From assembly GCF_900102265.1 (NCBI RefSeq), contig NZ_FNBH01000003.1:62001-126000 (forward strand): a stretch of DNA of 64,000 nt, read 5' to 3'. Below, piece after piece: positions 1 through 8,872 of the stretch. A model generated the notes under the pieces. The model ran no database searches and was not told where the DNA came from. It was given only the letters and a program-made list of their open reading frames with translations. The stretch comes from Epilithonimonas hungarica. Lineage in GTDB: Bacteria > Bacteroidota > Bacteroidia > Flavobacteriales > Weeksellaceae. Each line of letters begins with the position of its first letter. Within the stretch, counting starts at the first letter, position 1. The position numbers and the translations under genes were made by a program.

Positions 1-368
1 AGCCAAAGTATAATACATACTATATAAGACTTGTTGGGAATAACAAATTCTATTCTGGTAAAAATGATGGTAATGAGTTTCTGTTTACCCTTTCCAGTAC
101 CAATCCTAGTGAAACTATAGAATCTGTAGATAACTGCCCTCTGTATGATAAATATTTGAAGTTGAGCCAAGAGGATCCCGTTGAAGTTCAAGCATGGACC
201 TTTTGCGGTGCTGCTGCAATTGCTAAGTGCACGTACAATGCCGAGGCAAGTCAGGCATATAATAAAACCATTATTGCAGGACTAAAAGCTATTTTGGAGG
301 ATCAAAACAGATGCCCTTGTGAAGACGTAATTCCAAAGTCCGAATGGGATGCAGTCCCTAATTATTAA
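1..368 (+). CDS. hypothetical protein, 5' end outside window
   Basis: The reading frame beginning at base 3 is open from the window edge to a TAA at 366-368, so this is the last 121 codons of a gene that starts upstream. A TTG at 156 is only an internal codon. The visible part has no membrane segment and carries five cysteines (in the DNCPLYD, FCGAAA, AKCTY and RCPCED segments), including an FCGAAAIAKC stretch. I do not recognise the family. It ends 10 bases before the next start, so the two are probably one operon. Confidence 0.7.
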   Translation, partial: PKYNTYYIRLVGNNKFYSGKNDGNEFLFTLSSTNPSETIESVDNCPLYDKYLKLSQEDPVEVQAWTFCGAAAIAKCTYNAEASQAYNKTIIAGLKAILEDQNRCPCEDVIPKSEWDAVPNY

Positions 369-378
369 ACAAGAAATT

Positions 379-1661
379 ATGAGAATAAAAATTACTTTTC
401 TTTGGTTTTTCTGCAATGTCATATTTTTTACTGCACAACAAAACAACAATTTTGAAAAACTGGTTAACGAGGAGTTCGGAACATTGTTGGAAAGTCTGCT
501 TGTTGATGGGAAACTGGATAATGATAATGCCAAAGCATATTTGGCAACTGTTTACCGATACAATTCCGACGTCAATGATTATCTTCAGAATGCTGATTTT
601 TCTACGAACCTTAATTCCATAAACTCAACCGATCTAAATACATTACAATATGTAGAACTTGTCAATTCTTCTTTGCTGGGTGCAGTTCCCAATCAAAAAT
701 TCCAGCAGTTATCACAAAATATCAGTGACGGGCTGATGTTTTATAACGGTATCTACGATATCACACAAGGGAATATTACCAATAATGCCATTGGTGTAGG
801 ATTCAAAATTTTTGACTTTTTTTCCGATCTCAATAGAATGATTAAAGAAGAGGAAAAATTAAAAGAAAAAATAAAAATTATCACTCCAACTCTTGGAAAA
901 TTAAGTAAGAACAATATTAATTCCCCTAAATTAAAAATTGTTGAAGATTTCTCATCTGCAGACAATTGGAACCTCAATAAAGAACCTGTTTTTACTAAGT
1001 ATTCTACACTTATATACTGACAACTAATTATACCGAAATAAAAGATAATCATCTTAATATCACGACTCAGAATTATAATTCCGGAGATTGGCTGAATTTG
1101 GGAATAAGCAAAGAAGTTGTATATGAAAAAGCCAGATTATTCAGAAACATCAATAAGTTTGATTTTTCTAAAGATTTTAGAATAACAATGGATCTGAAAA
1201 TTGATCTGAACACAGAGAATGATGTATTCTATATTTATATCGGAAAAGGGTATTATATAAGCATTCAAAAATATAAAAAATGGGTCTTGTTCGGTACTCC
1301 TGCAGCGTATGATGTGACCTATGATTATGGCAGATTGGAAAACCTGTATCCACGGAAAAAAGAAATAAAAGATTTTGATAAGGCTAAAGGGATTTATAGA
1401 TATTCTGGTTCAGGAGGAGAATCTGTAACATATGAACAAAAAAAAATTCCTGAAATAGACTTTAATGGTGTTTTGACCTTGGAAATTATAAAACAGGGAG
1501 GGAAGTTCTCAGGTAAATTATTAAATGATCTATCTGGATCCGAATTTACAGTTGACAATATAAGTTACTTTCCTGATAAATATTATCTAGGTTTCAAATT
1601 AAAAGCTTGGAACAAAAATGCAAAAGTAGAAATCCATCATCTAGAATTAGAACACCTATAA
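379..1661 (+). pseudogene. secreted hypothetical protein broken by one frameshift
   Basis: The first frame starts at ATG 379 with a signal peptide (MRIKITFLWFFCNVIFFTAQ) and stops at 1020. The frame one base back is open from the stop at 996-998 to 1661 with no ATG near its beginning; its first usable start is a TTG at 1098. Around the junction the first frame reads NWNLNKEPVFTK and the second continues TTNYTEIKDNHLNITTQ, which reads as one beta-rich domain (a concanavalin/laminin-G-like look, inference). I infer one gene of about 427 codons in which a single base was lost between roughly 995 and 1020. This is a real disruption or a sequencing error. The first part is rich in asparagine and helix-forming residues. 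The family is not recognised. Confidence 0.65.
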
Positions 1662-1679
1662 TACTACAGAAATAACAAA

Positions 1680-1706
1680 ACACAGATTTATGATCTGTGT
1701 TTTTTG
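1680..1706 (+). terminator. rho-independent terminator
   Basis: Stem ACACAGAT / ATCTGTGT with a 5-base loop followed by six T. It lies 18 bases after the stop of the frameshifted gene. Confidence 0.85.
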
Positions 1707-1755
1707 ATTCTAATCCAAAGTAACAATCCTTAATTCTTTGTGACTAATAAAATGT

Positions 1756-1770
1756 TGCGTAAATTACGCA
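1756..1770. promoter_or_regulatory. 7-1-7 palindrome upstream of M16 protease
   Basis: Perfect inverted repeat TGCGTAA-A-TTACGCA, 34 bases before the M16 protease start. The size and position suit a dimeric regulator's operator. No regulator gene is nearby, so the role is inferred. Confidence 0.35.
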
Positions 1771-1803
1771 CCAAAATAAAAATTAAAAAAATAAAAGTAT
1801 AAT

Positions 1804-4716
1804 ATGAAGAAAATTTTTATTTCAATTTCACTCTTATTTATGATAAATGCAATGGCACAGAAATTTGAAACGCAAACCTCAACAGATAAACAAGGTTATA
1901 CTTACGAGACTGTAAAAAATGACCAGTCAGGCGTAAGAGTTTATACCCTGAAAAACGGACTAAAGGTCTACCTCGCTAAAAACGACGATGCACCAAGGAT
2001 CCAAACCTATATCCCTGTAAGAACAGGCTCTAACAATGACCCAAGCGATAACACAGGTCTTGCGCACTATTTGGAACATATGGTTTTCAAGGGAACTTCA
2101 CATCTGGGAACTCAGGATTGGGAAAAAGAAAAGGCTTTATTGGCACAGATCTCTGATCTTTATGAACAGCATAAATTGGAAAAAGATCCGGAAAAGAAGA
2201 AGGCACTTTATAAGAAAATTGACGAAGTTTCCCAGGAAGCATCCAAATATGCGATCGCCAACGAATATGATAAAGCGATCTCTTCCCTTGGAGCAACAGG
2301 AACCAATGCCCATACTTGGCTGGACGAGACAGTATATAAGAATAATATTCCATCCAATGAGCTGGAAAAATGGCTGAAAGTAGAGAAGGAGCGTTTCTCA
2401 GAATTGGTCTTGAGATTGTTCCATACAGAGCTGGAAGCAGTTTATGAGGAATATAACCGTGCTCAGGATAACGACGGGCGTCTTGTGAATTATGCAATGA
2501 TGGAAGCGCTCTTTCCAAAACATCCGAACGGACAGCAAACGACAATTGGAACTTCAGAGCATTTGAAAAGTCCGTCTATGGTAGCGATCCATAAGTATTT
2601 TGATACTTACTATGTGCCTAATAATATGGCGATGGTTTTGGTTGGAGACCTGGATTTTGACAAGACCATAAAAATGGTGGACCAATACTTTGGAACTTTC
2701 AAATACAAGGAATTGCCAATGAAAAAAATGGTTTCTGAAGAACCGATGACAAGTATCGTTTCCAGAACTGTGAAAAGTCCATCTACACCTAGAATGTCTT
2801 TGGCCTGGAGAACAGATTCCAACGGTACCCAAGAAGCAAGACTGGCAGATGTGGTAGCGGAAATATTGAGTAACAGCGGTGATGCGGGTCTTATTGACCT
2901 CAATATAAATCAAAAACAAAAAACATTGGGAGCTGGTGCCTATGAATCACCATTCAAAACTTACGGTGCCTTTGTCCTCACAGTTGTTCCTAAAGAAGGG
3001 CAAAGCTTTGATGAGGCTAAAAAATTGTTATTGGATCAGATCGATCTTGTTAAAAAAGGACAATTCCCAGACTGGATGCTGAACGCTATCGTGAACGATC
3101 TGAAAGTTCAGAGAATGAAACGTTGGGAAACAGCTGACGGATTGGCAACAACATTATATTCAACTTATATTGGCAACAGAACCTGGGAGCAGGAACTGGA
3201 CGAAATAAACCGATATGAAGCGATTACCAAAGCAGATGTTGTAAAATTTGCGAATGATTTCTTTAAGGATAATTATGTTGTCGTTTACAAAGAAAAAGGT
3301 GTGAATGACAAATTGGTACGTGTAGAAAATCCGGGAATTACACCAATCAAACTGAACAGAGAAGCTCAATCCCAATTCCTGAAAGATATTATCAATACAA
3401 AATCGTCTGACATAAAACCGGAGTTCGTTGACTTCAAAACTGCAATTGCGACTTCTACGATCAAAGACAAGAAAGTAAGCTTCATCAAGAACAAATATAA
3501 TGAAGTGGCCCAGGTAAATTATGTATTCCCATTCGGGACAGATAACGATAAGGAATTGGCACTTGGCGTAACAGTTCTTCAATATCTTGGGACAGACAAA
3601 TACACACCGGAACAATTGAAAGAAGAGTTTTATAAACTTGGGATCACTAATCAATTCAAAACATCGAATGACCAGATGATCATTGCATTGAGTGGATTGG
3701 AAAGCAATATGAAGAAGGGCGTTGAGCTTATGAATCACTGGATCAATAATGTGAAAGCAGATCAGGCGATCTATGATCAAACAGTGAATACGATCTTGGA
3801 ATCCAGAGAAGTTGCGAAGAAAGATAAGAACAGGATCATGGCTGCGCTCACTAATTATGCGAAATTTGGAAAAGAATCCCGGCTAACTGATGTTATCTCC
3901 AAGGACCGTCTGAAAAGTATCAATGTTTCTGAGTTGACCTCCAAGATCAAAACACTTAACCAATATCCTTACGAAGTATTCCTTTACGGAGAAGACCAAA
4001 AAGGATTGGAAAAAGCAGTAAAACCATATATTGTAGATACAAAACTACAGCCTGCAGCAGCTAAAATGTATGCTGAGCCGGCAACAGCAGGGAAAGTATA
4101 TTTCACACCTTATGATATGGTACAGATGGAAATGTCCAAGGTAGCCAAAGCTGGTGATGTAAATGTTGTCAATTTCGGGAAAGCAAGTGTTTTCAATGAG
4201 TATTTTGGACGAGGATTGTCTTCCATCGTTTTCCAGGAGATCAGAGAAAGTAAGTCTTTAGCTTATTCTGCTTATGTTTCTTATGCTAATGCGACAGAGA
4301 AAAATCATCCGAATTATGTAACGACCTATATCGGGACGCAGGCAAATAAACTACCTTTGGCTGTATCGGCAATGACGGATCTAATGACGGATTTCCCACA
4401 GATTCCGGCTCAGTTCGAGAATGCAAAAGGTTCGGCCCTTAAACAGATCGCATCTAACAGGATCAACAGGACAGTAACTTATTATAACCAATTGTCACTT
4501 AAAAAACTGGGAATCGATTATGATGTGAGAAAAGATATCTATGCTGAGATCCAGAAATTGACATTGCCGGAATTGACTAGTTTTTACAATTCTGAGATCA
4601 AGCCATTGCAATTTAATACAGCCATCATTGGGAAAAAGGAAAACCTGAATATAGAATCTGTCAACAAAATGGGAGAGTTCCAAGAAGTAAGCCTAGAAGA
4701 TATTTTTGGATATTGA
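1804..4716 (+). CDS. M16 family zinc metallopeptidase (insulinase-like)
   Basis: A 970-residue protein beginning with a signal peptide (about residues 1-19, ending NAMAQ), so it is exported to the periplasm or outer membrane. The inverted zinc motif HxxEH is seen as H88-Y-L-E91-H92 in GLAHYLEHMVFKGTS, and the third ligand is expected in the LEAVYEEYNR segment near residue 215. The length fits a full two-lobe M16 enzyme, with an active N-terminal half and a C-terminal half lacking the motif. These enzymes form a closed chamber and degrade peptides. An extra helical insert (residues about 105-160, rich in K/E) lies between the zinc motif and the third ligand. It is a single-gene unit between two terminators, with a palindrome upstream. 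Confidence 0.93.
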   Translation: MKKIFISISLLFMINAMAQKFETQTSTDKQGYTYETVKNDQSGVRVYTLKNGLKVYLAKNDDAPRIQTYIPVRTGSNNDPSDNTGLAHYLEHMVFKGTSHLGTQDWEKEKALLAQISDLYEQHKLEKDPEKKKALYKKIDEVSQEASKYAIANEYDKAISSLGATGTNAHTWLDETVYKNNIPSNELEKWLKVEKERFSELVLRLFHTELEAVYEEYNRAQDNDGRLVNYAMMEALFPKHPNGQQTTIGTSEHLKSPSMVAIHKYFDTYYVPNNMAMVLVGDLDFDKTIKMVDQYFGTFKYKELPMKKMVSEEPMTSIVSRTVKSPSTPRMSLAWRTDSNGTQEARLADVVAEILSNSGDAGLIDLNINQKQKTLGAGAYESPFKTYGAFVLTVVPKEGQSFDEAKKLLLDQIDLVKKGQFPDWMLNAIVNDLKVQRMKRWETADGLATTLYSTYIGNRTWEQELDEINRYEAITKADVVKFANDFFKDNYVVVYKEKGVNDKLVRVENPGITPIKLNREAQSQFLKDIINTKSSDIKPEFVDFKTAIATSTIKDKKVSFIKNKYNEVAQVNYVFPFGTDNDKELALGVTVLQYLGTDKYTPEQLKEEFYKLGITNQFKTSNDQMIIALSGLESNMKKGVELMNHWINNVKADQAIYDQTVNTILESREVAKKDKNRIMAALTNYAKFGKESRLTDVISKDRLKSINVSELTSKIKTLNQYPYEVFLYGEDQKGLEKAVKPYIVDTKLQPAAAKMYAEPATAGKVYFTPYDMVQMEMSKVAKAGDVNVVNFGKASVFNEYFGRGLSSIVFQEIRESKSLAYSAYVSYANATEKNHPNYVTTYIGTQANKLPLAVSAMTDLMTDFPQIPAQFENAKGSALKQIASNRINRTVTYYNQLSLKKLGIDYDVRKDIYAEIQKLTLPELTSFYNSEIKPLQFNTAIIGKKENLNIESVNKMGEFQEVSLEDIFGY

Positions 4717-4738
4717 TTCTGAAGATGTTTTATAAATG

Positions 4739-4769
4739 AAAAAGTGGAGCAGAAGTGCTTCACTTTTTT
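4739..4769 (+). terminator. rho-independent terminator after M16 protease
   Basis: Stem AAAAAGTGGAGC / GCTTCACTTTTT with one G-T pair and loop AGAAGT, running into T7. It starts 22 bases after the stop codon. Confidence 0.85.
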
Positions 4770-4796
4770 TATTTAAATATTCATCTAATTATAAAA

Positions 4797-4997
4797 TTAT
4801 TGTCGATTTTCTCTTATTGCTCGAATCAACTCTTTATTGCGTTTCTCAGCTCTTGCATTATTAAGCGACAAGGCAGCCCATATAGCGGCAGGAAGCCAGC
4901 CCAAGACGGTAATCTGTAAGATTAAGCAGATCACTGCAGTTATGATTTTACCTCGAATAAAAAATGAGACAAAAGGTAATAGGATCGCTAGTAACAT
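4797..4997 (-). CDS. YqaE/Pmp3 family membrane peptide
   Basis: A 66-residue protein with two hydrophobic segments: LLAILLPFVSFFI near the start, and a second one containing the family hallmark LGWLPAAIWA. The charged tail (NNARAEKRNKELIRAIRENRQ region) is also usual. Family members are small two-helix inner-membrane proteolipids linked to membrane potential and stress in other organisms; the function here is unproven. I chose ATG at 4997 over a TTG at 5045 because the family starts MLLAILLPF and a -7 promoter box at 5043-5050 overlaps the TTG. Confidence 0.88.
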   Translation of the reverse strand: MLLAILLPFVSFFIRGKIITAVICLILQITVLGWLPAAIWAALSLNNARAEKRNKELIRAIRENRQ

Positions 4998-5042
4998 AGT
5001 TTTGATTTTTTGTATATGATCAGGAAAAATTCTGATAGTTTT

Positions 5043-5050
5043 CAAATATA
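5043..5050 (-). promoter_or_regulatory. Bacteroidota -7 promoter box for YqaE-like gene
   Basis: On the minus strand this reads TATATTTG, matching TAnnTTTG. It would give a leader of about 40 bases before ATG 4997, and it supports that start choice. Confidence 0.55.
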
Positions 5051-5099
5051 AAATTTCCGATCTGAAGAAAAAATTATATCAGATCGTTTGTTATAAGAA

Positions 5100-5780
5100 T
5101 TAATTTAAATTTGATGAGCTGATCGCATCATTCAAAAACTGGTTAAATGGATAAATCTCTTTAAAGAGTTTCACCACGTTTTTGGCAAAATTTTCATCAA
5201 GAACATCTTCATCTGATAAAGGATGAAAAACTGTGAATTGTTTGAATTTCAAATAATCACCCATTGGATTTTCCTTATCAAAACCCTGAGGAACTTTTAC
5301 CAATCTATCACCTTGTAATTCAAGATTGTCTCTGAATGATTTTTTATTGAGTATCTTCAAGAAATCTTCACCTTCAGAACTTATCTTTTCACGGATGGCT
5401 TTTAGATTCTTAGGTTCGGTCATATAAACACCGCCGGCAAGGAACGATTTACCAGGTTCCAAATGAACATAATAGCCTGCATTATTAAGTGTTTTTGGGC
5501 CTTTTTCTACGAGAGAGGCTCCTATATTGGTTTTATAAGGCGTTTTGTCTTTGGAAAATCTTGTGTCTTTATAGATCCTGAAAATACAGTTCCTTGCTTC
5601 CAATCGTTCTACGCTCTTATCAAATTCTGAAACTCCGGAAATGATTTCGTTGACTACATTTTCAACATTTTCTTTTGCTTGCAGATACAGGTTTTTATTT
5701 TCGTTGAACCAATCTCTGTTATTATTGATCTCAAGTGTTGAAAGGAAGTTCAACGTTTCTGGATTTATGACGTTTTTCAT
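5100..5780 (-). CDS. DUF2461 (TIGR02453) family protein
   Basis: A 226-residue cytoplasmic protein. The family core is visible: an N-terminal LNFLSTLEINNNRDWFNENK segment, then FRIYKDTRFSKDKTPYKTNIGA, then GYYVHLEPGKSFLAGGVYMTEP. The biochemical function of this widely conserved family is unknown. ATG 5780 is used because the 20 residues before it (to 5840) are encoded across the terminator hairpin of the upstream gene and do not match the family start. Confidence 0.9.
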   Translation of the reverse strand: MKNVINPETLNFLSTLEINNNRDWFNENKNLYLQAKENVENVVNEIISGVSEFDKSVERLEARNCIFRIYKDTRFSKDKTPYKTNIGASLVEKGPKTLNNAGYYVHLEPGKSFLAGGVYMTEPKNLKAIREKISSEGEDFLKILNKKSFRDNLELQGDRLVKVPQGFDKENPMGDYLKFKQFTVFHPLSDEDVLDENFAKNVVKLFKEIYPFNQFLNDAISSSNLN

Positions 5781-5813
5781 CAGAATAATATTTTGATTAA
5801 AATTAAATAAAAA

Positions 5814-5834
5814 ATCCTGCTTTATCGGCAGGAT
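5814..5834 (-). terminator. rho-independent terminator of Nei-like gene
   Basis: Stem ATCCTGC / GCAGGAT with a 7-base loop, followed on the minus strand by TTTTTTAT. It lies about 50 bases past the glycosylase stop and just upstream of the DUF2461 start. Confidence 0.75.
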
Positions 5835-5882
5835 CTTCAATTTTATTTGTTTTTAAAGACTGAAATTTTTGATATGATATCC

Positions 5883-6617
5883 TTAATACAATTTTTGATC
5901 AGTTTCACAAAAGAAACTTCTACGCTTAGATTTTCCGGTTATTTTCTTGATCAATGGTCTTCCGCATTTTGGACAATTCTTTTTCTGATGTGCCTTCCAA
6001 TGTTTTTTAAGTACAAATTCCCGTTTCCACTTCAAAAATTCAAAACTATAATTTCTGGCTTCTGTAATCAGATCATTCAGTTTTTTTGGCGGAAGGTTTC
6101 CAACAAGACTTTCAGGCTGAACAGCGATCCTGAAAAGAACCTCATTCTTGATGATATTGCCGACTCCCGAGAAAATATCCTGATTCATCAATGCATCGCA
6201 GACCATCATTTCGGGATTGGATCTCAGTTTGTTTTTGGTCTTTTCAGGATTCCAAATGTTGCTCATTACATCTGCTTCCCAGTCAATGGTTTTCAGAAAA
6301 TCATTTGGTAAAAGTTTGACAGAGCAGGTGTAAAAGAATGCTTTGCCATTTTGAAAACTTAATCCTAAACGCAGATTATTGTCAGGTTTTGTTTGCTGGT
6401 CAATTTCATAGGAACCAAACATGAGCAAATGGATCCTGACATTGATCTCATCAAAAATAAGGTAGGTTTGTTTCCCATAAAGCCTGATTTCTTTTAAAGT
6501 TTTACCAATAAGCAGATCTCTGTCGATCTTTGCATTTCCAACTGCTGTGATAACTTTTTTACCTACGAATTTCTGGAGGTCTTCTTTCATTAACAATATG
6601 GATGGTCCTTCTGGCAT
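5883..6617 (-). CDS. Fpg/Nei family DNA glycosylase (endonuclease VIII-like)
   Basis: A 244-residue base-excision-repair enzyme that removes oxidised bases and nicks the abasic site. The start MPEGPS supplies the catalytic Pro2 and Glu3. The helix-two-turn-helix core is seen at SGVGNIIKNEVLFR. The C-terminal zinc finger starts with CPKCGRP and ends FFCETDQKLY. The second half of that finger normally has C-x2-C; here the last position is Asp (CETD), so only three Cys remain. The gene runs divergently from dgt, 68 bases apart. Fpg-type and Nei-type substrate preference cannot be decided by eye. Confidence 0.9.
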   Translation of the reverse strand: MPEGPSILLMKEDLQKFVGKKVITAVGNAKIDRDLLIGKTLKEIRLYGKQTYLIFDEINVRIHLLMFGSYEIDQQTKPDNNLRLGLSFQNGKAFFYTCSVKLLPNDFLKTIDWEADVMSNIWNPEKTKNKLRSNPEMMVCDALMNQDIFSGVGNIIKNEVLFRIAVQPESLVGNLPPKKLNDLITEARNYSFEFLKWKREFVLKKHWKAHQKKNCPKCGRPLIKKITGKSKRRSFFCETDQKLY

Positions 6618-6673
6618 AATTGATTTTTAGGATAAAATCTCAAATATTATTCCGATAAAAATAAAATTTGAAC

Positions 6674-6681
6674 TAATTTTG
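6674..6681 (+). promoter_or_regulatory. candidate -7 box for dgt
   Basis: TAATTTTG matches TAnnTTTG and ends 4 bases before the ATG, so the transcript would be nearly leaderless. No clear TTG is seen at the -33 position, so this is tentative. Confidence 0.35.
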
Positions 6682-6685
6682 AAAA

Positions 6686-8044
6686 ATGATGAACTTAAAC
6701 CAGATTTTCACCAACCAGAGAACAGGAAACAATCCCCATACAAAGGCTTCGAGAACAGATTTTCAGAGAGACTTTGACCGAATTATTTTTTCATCGGCTT
6801 TCCGAAGACTTCAGAATAAGACGCAGGTCTTTCCGCTTCCGGGAAGTGTATTTGTTCATAACCGTTTGACACATTCTTTGGAGGTTTCTTCCGTTGGGAG
6901 AAGCCTGGGAAGCGTGATCGGCGAGTTCATCCACGACAGTTTTAAGAATGATCTGACGGAAGATTCCAAGAATTTTTATCTCCATAATCTGGGGAACGTT
7001 ATCGCGGCGGCGTGTCTTTGCCACGATGTTGGGAATCCTGCTTTCGGGCATTCTGGGGAGGATGCGATCGCCAGTTATTTTGAAAGAAACGAAAACGACC
7101 TGAAGCCAAAATTCAATGAAAAAGAATGGGCAGACCTTGTAAATTTTGAAGGTAATGCCAATGCGATCAGAGTTTTGGCTCAGCAGCAACAAGGAAAAGA
7201 TGCAGGCGGGATCCAGTTGACATTTGCGACTCTTGCTAGTATTGCAAAGTATCCTTGTGAAGCAATTGCTAAAAAGAAAGGTATCATTCATCGAAAGAAG
7301 TTCGGTTTTTTTCAAAATGAAAAAGATATTTTCCTTGAGATAGCCAAAGAAACAAATATGATCTCCGAAAACGATGATCCCTATATTTTCAAAAGACATC
7401 CGTTTGTTTGGCTGGTAGAAGCTGCGGATGACATCTGTTATAACATCATCGATATGGAGGACGCTCACAGGTTGGGCATTGTTTCAACTGTTGATTGTAA
7501 AAATCTGTTTTTTGAATTGATCAAATCTGAGACAGATGATATTGATAGAGTAGAACGTAAACTCAATTCTATTGGCAATGAGAATGAACAGGTCTCCTAT
7601 CTGAGGGCCAAGGTCATCAATGCTTTGATCAACAAGTCGGTGGAACTTTATAAAAGTAATTTTGATAAGATCCTTGATGGAAATTTGGAAAAAGGACTTC
7701 TCGATATTTATAAGTCTGAAAATAGAACCTTACAGGATATAGAAAGCTTCTCTATTGAAAAAATATACAATCACAAGGCGGTTGTGGAAATTGAGAATGC
7801 TGGCTATAATGTCATGTACGAGTTGCTGGATCATTTCATCCCATCAATTTTAAAATCGGCTAGTGAAAGAAAATCCTATGATAATAAAGCTTTGAAACTG
7901 CTTCCCAAGCAATTCTTCTATGAAGAAGGAACGGATTATCAGAAGGTTCTTGGCGTAATCGATTTTGTTTCCGGAATGACGGATAATTTTGCAACCGACC
8001 TTTACAGAAAGATCAAAGGGATCGATATCGGAATGACGATGTAA
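6686..8044 (+). CDS. dgt: dGTP triphosphohydrolase (dGTPase)
   Basis: A 452-residue HD-superfamily enzyme that cleaves dGTP (or other dNTPs) to the nucleoside and triphosphate. The HD metal ligands are visible: H63 in NRLTHSLEVSSVGRS, and H113-D114 in CLCHDVGNPAFGHSGEDA. A further segment, WLVEAADDICYNIIDMEDAH, carries the later conserved Asp. The ATG at 6686 is followed at once by a second ATG, so the start may be one codon later. It converges with lipB, with 9 bases between the stops. The length fits the long Bacteroidota dGTPase type. Confidence 0.93.
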   Translation: MMNLNQIFTNQRTGNNPHTKASRTDFQRDFDRIIFSSAFRRLQNKTQVFPLPGSVFVHNRLTHSLEVSSVGRSLGSVIGEFIHDSFKNDLTEDSKNFYLHNLGNVIAAACLCHDVGNPAFGHSGEDAIASYFERNENDLKPKFNEKEWADLVNFEGNANAIRVLAQQQQGKDAGGIQLTFATLASIAKYPCEAIAKKKGIIHRKKFGFFQNEKDIFLEIAKETNMISENDDPYIFKRHPFVWLVEAADDICYNIIDMEDAHRLGIVSTVDCKNLFFELIKSETDDIDRVERKLNSIGNENEQVSYLRAKVINALINKSVELYKSNFDKILDGNLEKGLLDIYKSENRTLQDIESFSIEKIYNHKAVVEIENAGYNVMYELLDHFIPSILKSASERKSYDNKALKLLPKQFFYEEGTDYQKVLGVIDFVSGMTDNFATDLYRKIKGIDIGMTM

Positions 8045-8053
8045 AATGAGATT

Positions 8054-8764
8054 TTAAATCAGTTCACATCCAAAAACATCTGCAAAATGTTTTTTGATCT
8101 TTTGCTTTACTTCATCGATATCAACTTCATGTTCCAATTCTCTTTTTAGGGAAGTAACTTGTTTGTCCGTGATCCCGCAAGGAATGATATATTCGAAATA
8201 TTTCATGTCGGTATTGACGTTCAAGGCAAATCCGTGGATCGTGACCCAACGAGATGCCTTTACGCCCATTGCACATATCTTTCTGGCATAAGGTTTCCCG
8301 ACGTCCAGCCAAACCCCGGTTTCACCATTGGAGCGTTCACCTTTGAGTCCATATTCTGCAATAGTTCTGATGATGACCTCCTCCAGATCACGCATATAAC
8401 GATGGATATCTGTGTAAAAATTTTCTAGGTCCAAAACAGGATAACCAACGATCTGACCAAAACCATGATAAGTGATATCACCGCCACGATTTACTTTGAT
8501 ATAAGTAGCGTTGATCTCCTTTAGCTTGTTTTCGTTGGCAAGAAGATTAGATTCGTGACCGCTTTTCCCTAAAGTATAAACATGCGGATGTTCTACAAAA
8601 AGCAGATGATTTTCAGTTGTTTTCTGATCTTCAGGATTCTCCCTGTTATGGATTTTTATCTCAAGGTTATTTTTGAGCAATTCTTCCTGATAATCCCAGC
8701 TTGGCTGATAATCTTTGGTTTCAAGGTCTTGGAATTTTACTTTTTTGTTGATGAGGGAATTCAC
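8054..8764 (-). CDS. lipB: octanoyl-[acyl carrier protein]:protein N-octanoyltransferase LipB
   Basis: A 236-residue enzyme that moves the octanoyl group from ACP to lipoyl domains, the first step of lipoate attachment. Motifs are RGGDITYHG (residues 93-101), a catalytic Lys at about 162 in RKICAMGVKAS, and the acyl-carrying Cys196 in IIPCGITDK. The start is GTG; no ATG lies near the N-terminus. The promoter box 8784-8791 gives a short leader that fits this start. No lipA neighbour is present. Confidence 0.94.
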   Translation of the reverse strand: MNSLINKKVKFQDLETKDYQPSWDYQEELLKNNLEIKIHNRENPEDQKTTENHLLFVEHPHVYTLGKSGHESNLLANENKLKEINATYIKVNRGGDITYHGFGQIVGYPVLDLENFYTDIHRYMRDLEEVIIRTIAEYGLKGERSNGETGVWLDVGKPYARKICAMGVKASRWVTIHGFALNVNTDMKYFEYIIPCGITDKQVTSLKRELEHEVDIDEVKQKIKKHFADVFGCELI

Positions 8765-8783
8765 TTTGATTGAATTATTTCTA

Positions 8784-8814
8784 CAAATTTACTCATTATT
8801 TTACCAAATCACAA
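8784..8814 (-). promoter_or_regulatory. Bacteroidota promoter for lipB (-33/-7)
   Basis: On the minus strand TAAATTTG (8784-8791) is preceded by TTG (8812-8814) with a 20-base spacer, close to the TTG/TAnnTTTG consensus. Confidence 0.6.
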
Positions 8815-8824
8815 TTAATGGAAA

Positions 8825-8842
8825 AACCACCCGAAGGTGGTT
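8825..8842 (-). terminator. rho-independent terminator of HmuY-like T9SS gene
   Basis: Perfect 7-base stem AACCACC / GGTGGTT with a tetraloop and a T-run on the minus strand, about 30 bases past the stop at 8873. Confidence 0.85.
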
Positions 8843-8872
8843 CCTATAAAGAATAAAATCTGAAAATATGGC

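Noticed and set aside
3160-3780. 206-codon open frame on the minus strand
   Set aside because: Antisense to the M16 protease with implausible composition (Phe/Cys/Ile-rich).
5847-6311. 154-codon open frame on the plus strand
   Set aside because: Opposite the Nei-like gene; Phe-rich complement of Lys-rich codons, no homology pattern.
6791-7468. 225-codon open frame on the minus strand
   Set aside because: Antisense to dgt, no recognisable motif and no start context; a shadow frame.
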